The translations under genes were made by a program, and so were the position numbers. Below the pieces are notes generated by a model. That model did not search any database. It was not told where the DNA came from and worked only from the letters and a program-made list of their open reading frames with translations. From Spirogloea muscicola (Eukaryota; Streptophyta; Zygnematophyceae; Spirogloeales; Spirogloeaceae): 23,580 nt of DNA. Of this stretch, positions 18,120 to 23,580 are shown one piece after another; the first letter of the stretch is position 1, and every line of letters starts with the position of its first letter. The stretch lies in assembly GCA_009602725.1 (NCBI GenBank), contig WELB01000003.1, forward strand, positions 1,094,193 to 1,117,772. Reading direction: 5' to 3'.

Positions 18120-21100
18120 TCACATCATCATGCCGAGCATGGAGAGGTCGTCCATAGGCACGCTGAGGCCGGCGAAATCGCCCATGTCGGCGCCGTCCTG
18201 CAGCGACGGGTGGTCCAGGTCGCCCCACAGGTCGTCCTGGCCGTCCGCCATGCCGAGGTCGTTGCCGACGAGCTCGTCCATGCCCAGCGGCATCTGCGCC
18301 GCGAGGTCCCCGAGGCCGCCGCCCATCTCCATGCCCCCCGCCGGCGGCCCGAGCTCGCCCAGGCCCGGCGGCGGTGGCATCACGTCGTCCCGCTGGCCCA
18401 AGAAAAGGTCTACCAGCTGGCCCACGCCGCCGCCGCTCCCAGCGCTGCTCTCTGCGACGGCAGTGCCCCGGCCACCGCCGCCACCACCGTTGTCCACCCG
18501 GCTGCCGCTGGCCCGTGCTCCTGCGCCGCCGGCGCCTTTGCCAAGTTGGCCCTCCAGGTCGGCAGCCAGCAGGCTGCCGTCGATGCTCATGCTGTGCGGC
18601 GACACGGGGCGCGGCCTCTGCCGCTTGCTCTTGCTCTTGCTCTTGCTCTTGTTCTTGAGCGACGAGCGCATGCCCTTGGCAGCAGACGCAGGCGGGAACA
18701 CTGGCGCACTCCGCTTTCCCCTGGGCCCGCCGCCCTGCGGCGACCCCGACGCGGCTCCACTGGTAGTGAGCCCGTCCAGCTGCTCGTGGGACGCTGATCG
18801 CCGCCGGCCACCTGAAGAAAGGCAACTTGCGGATAAGGTTTAGAATAGATCGCAGTGTAGCTAAATAAGTGGCAGCCGCTAAAATCAATAATTACAACTT
18901 ACAAAACAGTAATTGTTGAAGGGGCTTGCTCCTTAGCTTGAGCGATTTGCATGATCAGCCACTACCACTGCGCATCAGAAGCTCGTGCACAGATACGCTA
19001 TGATTAACGGAAGCAGACCAGCAGCAGGGCCTCACCTGGAGCTGGGGCAATGCCGGCGGCAGCGCCAGCGGCGGCGCTCGACGTCGGCCCGGCGTCGGCC
19101 GTCGTCAGCTGCGGCGCAGGCTGCTTCAGAGGCGCAGTAGGATGGGCTAGCTGAGCCGGGACGCCGGGCCCCCTGCCGACGGCGCCGTTGTCCAGATCGC
19201 CCACTTGCAGCTGGCACATGAGCGCCTGCCGCAGAGCGCTGCCCTCTGGCAGCATGAACCGGCCCTCCTCAAAGTCCCGCAGACGGGCGAGAGCCCGCCG
19301 GGCAAGCTGCGCCGCTGCGTGCCGTGCGCCCTTGGCACCGCCGGCCACTGCACTGCCGCTGCTGTTCCCATTGCCGCCCCGGCGGCCCTGCTCGATGATT
19401 GCACACAGCAAGTGTGCCCAGCAGTCAGACACACATGTCGTGGCCAATTAAGCAGATACTACCGAAGCTGATACTCAAAGCCCTCAATGTTACTTGACCA
19501 TTCGGACTTGCAGCCATTCCACATCCCGGTGCGGTAGTGGGAGATGAGGCCACTGCAATGTCAGCTCTGCCAGCAGGCCTAGGTAAACCCCAACTAGACC
19601 AAATAGACACTACGCACTTGTCTCAGCTACAAGTAGGCCAGCTTACCAGGCGCTTCTCATAGGCAATCTCCACAAGCTTGTACAGAGAGAGCCTCTCCCT
19701 CTCCCTGCGTGTAGTCAGAACAATTATTTTAAAGTCAGAAAGGAAGGCAGCCTAAGCATTACAGCTGCAAAGACTGATGCCACAGGAGCGTTTCTTCCTG
19801 TTTTGAATGCCAAGTCTGTTAGAGCTCCTGCCAAATGCCCGAAAGTCCCTCAGATTGACTACAGTACTTATACACAAGAACGCCTCTGCATATCAAACTC
19901 TCAGGCTGTCTCATGCTGACATGAGGGTACCATTTTGTGAGCCGAAAGAGTAGACCGAGTATGTATCGACCTAGCCATAAACCACGCTTGGACCTTGTGA
20001 TTCAATTGCCATCACTAAGTCTGCTGTATATGTTGCGCTGACAAATGCATACAGCCTTGTGGGCAAGGCTGCACCTCTCTTCCTCCTCCCGCTTGCTCTT
20101 CATCGCCTGCTCCAAGACCATCACCCTCTCCTTGTTGGCATGCACCTGTGTTCTCGCATACAGTTATTGTCAGGTAACTAACCTTGTCCTCAGGAGCTAT
20201 GCAAGCAACAGTACGGACTGAGTCAGGACATAGGAAGTTGCTACCATGATACTGCTCACACCTCAAGTCAGGACGTACCATGTCATCAAAGCTCAACCTC
20301 TGCTGTTATAGTCCTATAAGAAGATGACTGCTTTGATTTGCAATTCAGATCCTCTGCATGAGCACTGGCAAAGGCTGCCGGACCTGGTCTCGAAGCTCCT
20401 GCTGCAGGCTTCGGAGGTGCAGGCACACCTCGTCGTCCTCCCTCTGGCTCATATTTGGCTGTCGCCCAAAGTGCAACACATGTTAAATGAAGGGGGGCAA
20501 GCTAGGCTAACAGAGATCAACCAACAGACAGAAGAGCTTGAGCTCTGACGCGTCTGCACGGAGCCGTATCAAAGACCACCTGCAGGTATGTGTAGCTTAA
20601 CATGTACATATGCTGCAACACCTGTACAATTGCTATGCTGGCTAGCTTGATAGCAAGACACATTGTCATTCTGTGCTCTAAAAGTGTCGTCGAGGTTGTG
20701 GAAGCTAAGATCTCAGGTTAAGGACTCTGAAGTTTGTAGGCTTGAGTCTGATCCTAGCCTCACCCCTTCTTCAGGCAACAGGCCGATGCTTTGGAGCTCC
20801 AGCCGTATCCGCTCGTCCAGCGTCATAGCCCGGTACCGCCGCTCCCATGCCGACTGAGGGCCTCCATCCGAGTCGCCGCCGCCGCCGCCCAGACCCTCGC
20901 CCGACGTCGACACCTCCTCCCGCTCCGCGGCGCTGCCACCGGGCCTGCCCACTGCCGCTTCCTCCACCTTGGCCATGGTAGCACCCGGCTCCACACCACC
21001 TGCGACGACAATGTCGTCTGCCTCGCTCAGCTCCTCCCTTCTGTCGTGGCCCGTGTCGGCACCATCGCCATCTCTCCACTTGCGCCAGTCGCCCTGCGCC

Positions 21101-23580
21101 TTCGCCGCGCACTGCTGCTCGCCGTCGGGCCCAACACCGTCGATGAGTGCTGCCAGCAGGCGCTGCTGGAGCGGCACGTGCACGTCCTGCGGCCTGGCTT
21201 GCGCCAGGCTGCTCTTTGGGGGCGCAGCAGCTGACGGGCCTCTTGGAGACAGACTCTTGCTCGTGTGACCTTGCGAGAGTCTCTCCAACTGCAATCATGG
21301 AAGGTCGAACAGTCAACCAACTACACACCACTTTCTCTGCAGCATTATGCCTACCCCTACATCCGGCAGATCGGAAATTGAGTGACTGCCATGCAAGGTT
21401 GACGCAAGCAGTGTGCATGATCAGCAGAACTTTTCAGTTGGTTAATTCAGCCATGCGGGCAACCGGCCAAGAAGCACCAGCATGACAGATGCTCAATTGC
21501 CATGCTGGCACATGTGGGTCACATTATCCAAGGACAGTACTCCAAACTTGAGCCTAAGACCTGAAACCAGCTCCTTGACACTGTCCTGCCTGACATAGTG
21601 CGACTTGATGTATACAGCTGCAGAGCTGCAGGCAAACCTGACTCCTTGAAGTCTGCCGCCGCAAGCTTGGCAACTCCGGTTCCTCCTGAGCTAGATCCTC
21701 CGCCAGCCATGCCTGGCCACCCGCAAAGCTCAACGTCTGTGAGACTCTTGACCATGGTCTTTTGGGCCCCAGATTTGTTTAGCAAAAACACGAAGGAGAT
21801 TCATTGGTGCATGTAGCACAAGGGTCAACAGGATAACCGATATTTGATGTGCAGCACATAGCAACCTGGGATGGGTTCTCGCCGAGCTTGGGTATCTGCA
21901 GTACGGAATCTGACTCACTAATGTCTTGTCCCTGCAATATCCAGGGGGAACATTCACCGGAACAAGTCGAGAGCACATTGGGGTCGGCCAGGAAGCAGAA
22001 AACACCATCAAGCCATCAACGGATATGTAGAAATTCAAGAGCATGGATGCATGCATAAGCTACAATCAGAATCATACAATGGGCGTAAGTAAGAGCTGCT
22101 CAAACAAAGGGGGACCGTACGAGGAGTTTGTTTGGGACTTACTACTCTGCGGATAAATTCAATATGCTTTGGCGTTACGAATTCAAAGTAAGGCTCCACC
22201 TCTTTCCAGAAGGGGCTATCCCCGCATGCCAGACCTGCAGCACAGCATGGAAATAAAATTATGGCTGAGTTGCCAACCACTTCATTGCAAGTGGCTACAG
22301 GTCAATGTTGCTGACTGCAGATGTTTCAGACTGCAGATTGAGATCTGCATGCTCACCGCTGTGCTGAACGGCCTTCTGTACAGCAGCACCCACCTCGTCT
22401 TGGTCGTCATCAGATTCACCTGCAGGGAAAAGGAATCGGCAAGGGCCAGCCATATGACGATAATCTGTGGAGACCTCTTAATGGCCTTACGCGTTAGAGC
22501 AACACAAGCCAATAAAAGCCAGGAATTGCTACTGTGCAAGCTCAAAGAAGGTGAGCGCAGAGGCGAGAAGTGCACCTGACACGTCAGCAAAGCTGGACAT
22601 GTGCGCCCGCCTAAGGCGGGGAAAGGCAGATCTCGCTAAGGACAGTACCGGCCCGGCATGCACCTTCCCCCTGCTAAGCCAGGCAAAGCACGTGTGAGAG
22701 ATGCACATTAGTGGATGACTCTGCAATGCTGCTGTCTGCAAGAGATGGAAAACAGTCTAGATGACTGCATCAACTTTTACCTTACACACGTGTCATGGAC
22801 TGAGCACGTCTTCCACAAGTCAGACTCAGCAGCTATTAACTGTCAGTATGGAGATCAAGTCCGGCATGCAATGTTATGTTACCTTTCCCCTTTGTCGGTG
22901 CCAGCCCGGGCGCTGCGCATCTGCTTGGTAGCCGACGGCTTCTCAGGCAGCGGCAGCAAGCTGCCGCCGTTGTTGTGGAAAGCCTCCGGGGCACCTGCGC
23001 CACTGCCGCCGCCCTGCTTGCCCCTGCCGCCGGCCAACGCCGGCAGGGCGGCGCCGCCGCGGTTCTTGCTGCTCCTCCCCTGCCGCCGGACGCCGTCGTG
23101 CCCGCTGCCGCTGCCGCCGCATGCGCTGCCGACCTCCTCTGCATGCGCGACATAGCCGCCGGCACGCCGGTAGCCGCCACTGTCCCGTGCCTTCTCGCCC
23201 GAGTCCTCGCTCTCCGAGAGTGGCACACCAGCGATGCCCTGCTCGGGGATGGCGATGCCCCCGGACCGGCTCCGCACCACGAGCTTCCTGGCCGCCTTGG
23301 GAATGCCGGCCACAGGGCCGCCGGTGCTAGCCGCACGGATGCCAAGCTGGCCACCGCCGCCGCCGCCGACGGCGGCGGCAGCCATGGCCTCCTCCGCCTT
23401 GTCGTCCTTGGCGGCAGCCCCGCTGTCCCTCACCGCCATTCCACCGCCATCGCCAGTCGGCAGCGGGGCCGTGCCGGTGCGCGCCACGCGGGCCATCTTC
23501 TTGGGCTTCTTCTTCTGCGCGCCCCAGCCGAGCGGGAACGGCGGCGACGGCGACCGCGAGTGCGGCAGCCGCTTGCCCAG
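18120..23580 (-). CDS. ADA3: Transcriptional adaptor ADA3 (SAGA/ADA histone acetyltransferase module), 5'-partial
   Basis: Twelve exons, high to low: 23580-22883 (open to the edge), 22610-22576, 22419-22357, 22234-22143, 21931-21866, 21712-21638, 21288-20764, 20458-20384, 20145-20075, 19704-19647, 19387-19036, 18811-18120. Phases agree; 933 aa plus stop are recovered, with the N-terminus off the window. ADA3 links the GCN5 acetyltransferase and ADA2 within SAGA. Family landmarks in order are DSPFWKEVEPY (271-281), IPKLGENPSQ|AWLAEDLAQEE, LQQRLLAALIDG, YRAMTLDERIRLELQSIGLL, the coiled coil REDDEVCLHLRSLQQELRDQ onward to LYKLVEIAYEKRL (519-586), and the helix AAQLARRALARLRDFEEG. The final exon holds a Lys/Ser repeat and an acidic tail ending LSVPMDDLSMLGMMM, the same motif that closes plant ADA3. 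The coiled coil and ERIRLEL block make the identification secure. A short exon may be missing between 21638 and 21288. Confidence 0.92.
18624..18653 (-). repeat. Hexamer microsatellite encoding alternating Lys-Ser in ADA3
   Basis: Four perfect cttgct units and one variant (plus-strand view). On the coding strand these read AGCAAG repeats, giving KSKSKSKSK within the basic segment near the start of the last ADA3 exon. This is probably part of a nuclear localisation signal and a site of length variation. Confidence 0.85.

Noticed and set aside
19461-19556. An open minus-strand stretch reading LISHYRTGMWNGCKSEWSSN looked like an ADA3 exon.
   Set aside because: It is out of phase: in the phase set by the exon ending at 19647 it meets a stop. 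Direct joining of 19647 to 19387 restores the family pattern KRL then Gly-rich then AAQLARRALARL.
1-23580. Search for transposon ends, long terminal repeats, CRISPR arrays, rRNA and riboswitches.
   Set aside because: No paired terminal repeats, reverse transcriptase or transposase motifs, regularly spaced repeats or rRNA-like sequence were seen by eye.

Overview
This window is nuclear DNA of an intron-rich eukaryote, most likely a green alga (Chlorophyta, possibly a trebouxiophyte-like lineage). The main reasons are a plant-type divergent pyruvate kinase, a plant-type ADA3 carrying the C-terminal PMDDLS motif, dense GT-AG introns of roughly 75-350 bases, GC-rich exons with little A at third codon positions, CGG/CCG tracts near gene starts, and a TGTAA poly(A)-type signal after ADA3. 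The lineage is inferred from gene character only; no organelle, rRNA or tRNA marker is present. There is no sign of prokaryotic genes, CRISPR arrays or a recognisable transposon.

Layout. (1) 1-1946, plus strand: the 3' part of a TPX2-type spindle/microtubule protein, running off the left edge. (2) 2707-9010, minus strand: a complete 20-exon gene for a pyruvate-kinase-like protein of the divergent plant class (680 aa model). (3) 9011-10627: a GC-rich, repeat-bearing region between divergent genes, with two weak coding candidates. (4) 10628-14459, plus strand: a complete 10-exon TRAIP-like RING-H2 E3 ubiquitin ligase with a coiled coil and a PIP-like tail. (5) 14460-16215: no firmly identified gene, but a good two-exon candidate for an unknown 120-aa protein on the minus strand at 15212-15651. 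(6) 16216-17226, plus strand: a two-exon nucleoredoxin-like protein with an MGNCC lipidation-type start and no CxxC active site. (7) 17227-18119: 3' flank with a diverged tandem duplication. (8) 18120-23580, minus strand: ADA3, the SAGA/ADA complex adaptor, with 12 exons recovered and the 5' end beyond the right edge.

The genes do not form a pathway. They are an ordinary mix of eukaryotic housekeeping functions: mitotic spindle, carbon metabolism, replication-stress ubiquitylation, thioredoxin-fold and chromatin acetylation. Gene pairs are convergent (TPX2/PK-like; the redox gene/ADA3) or divergent (PK-like/TRAIP).

The exon models for PK-like, TRAIP, the redox protein and ADA3 were built by hand from reading frames, splice-site consensus and phase matching. 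Each assembled model sums to a whole number of codons. I found no convincing previously undescribed multi-gene system. The points most worth a second look are the degenerate redox protein, the altered pyruvate kinase active site with its Ser/Gly-rich insert, a 133-bp duplication that creates a second splice acceptor in TRAIP, and the unknown 15212-15651 gene.
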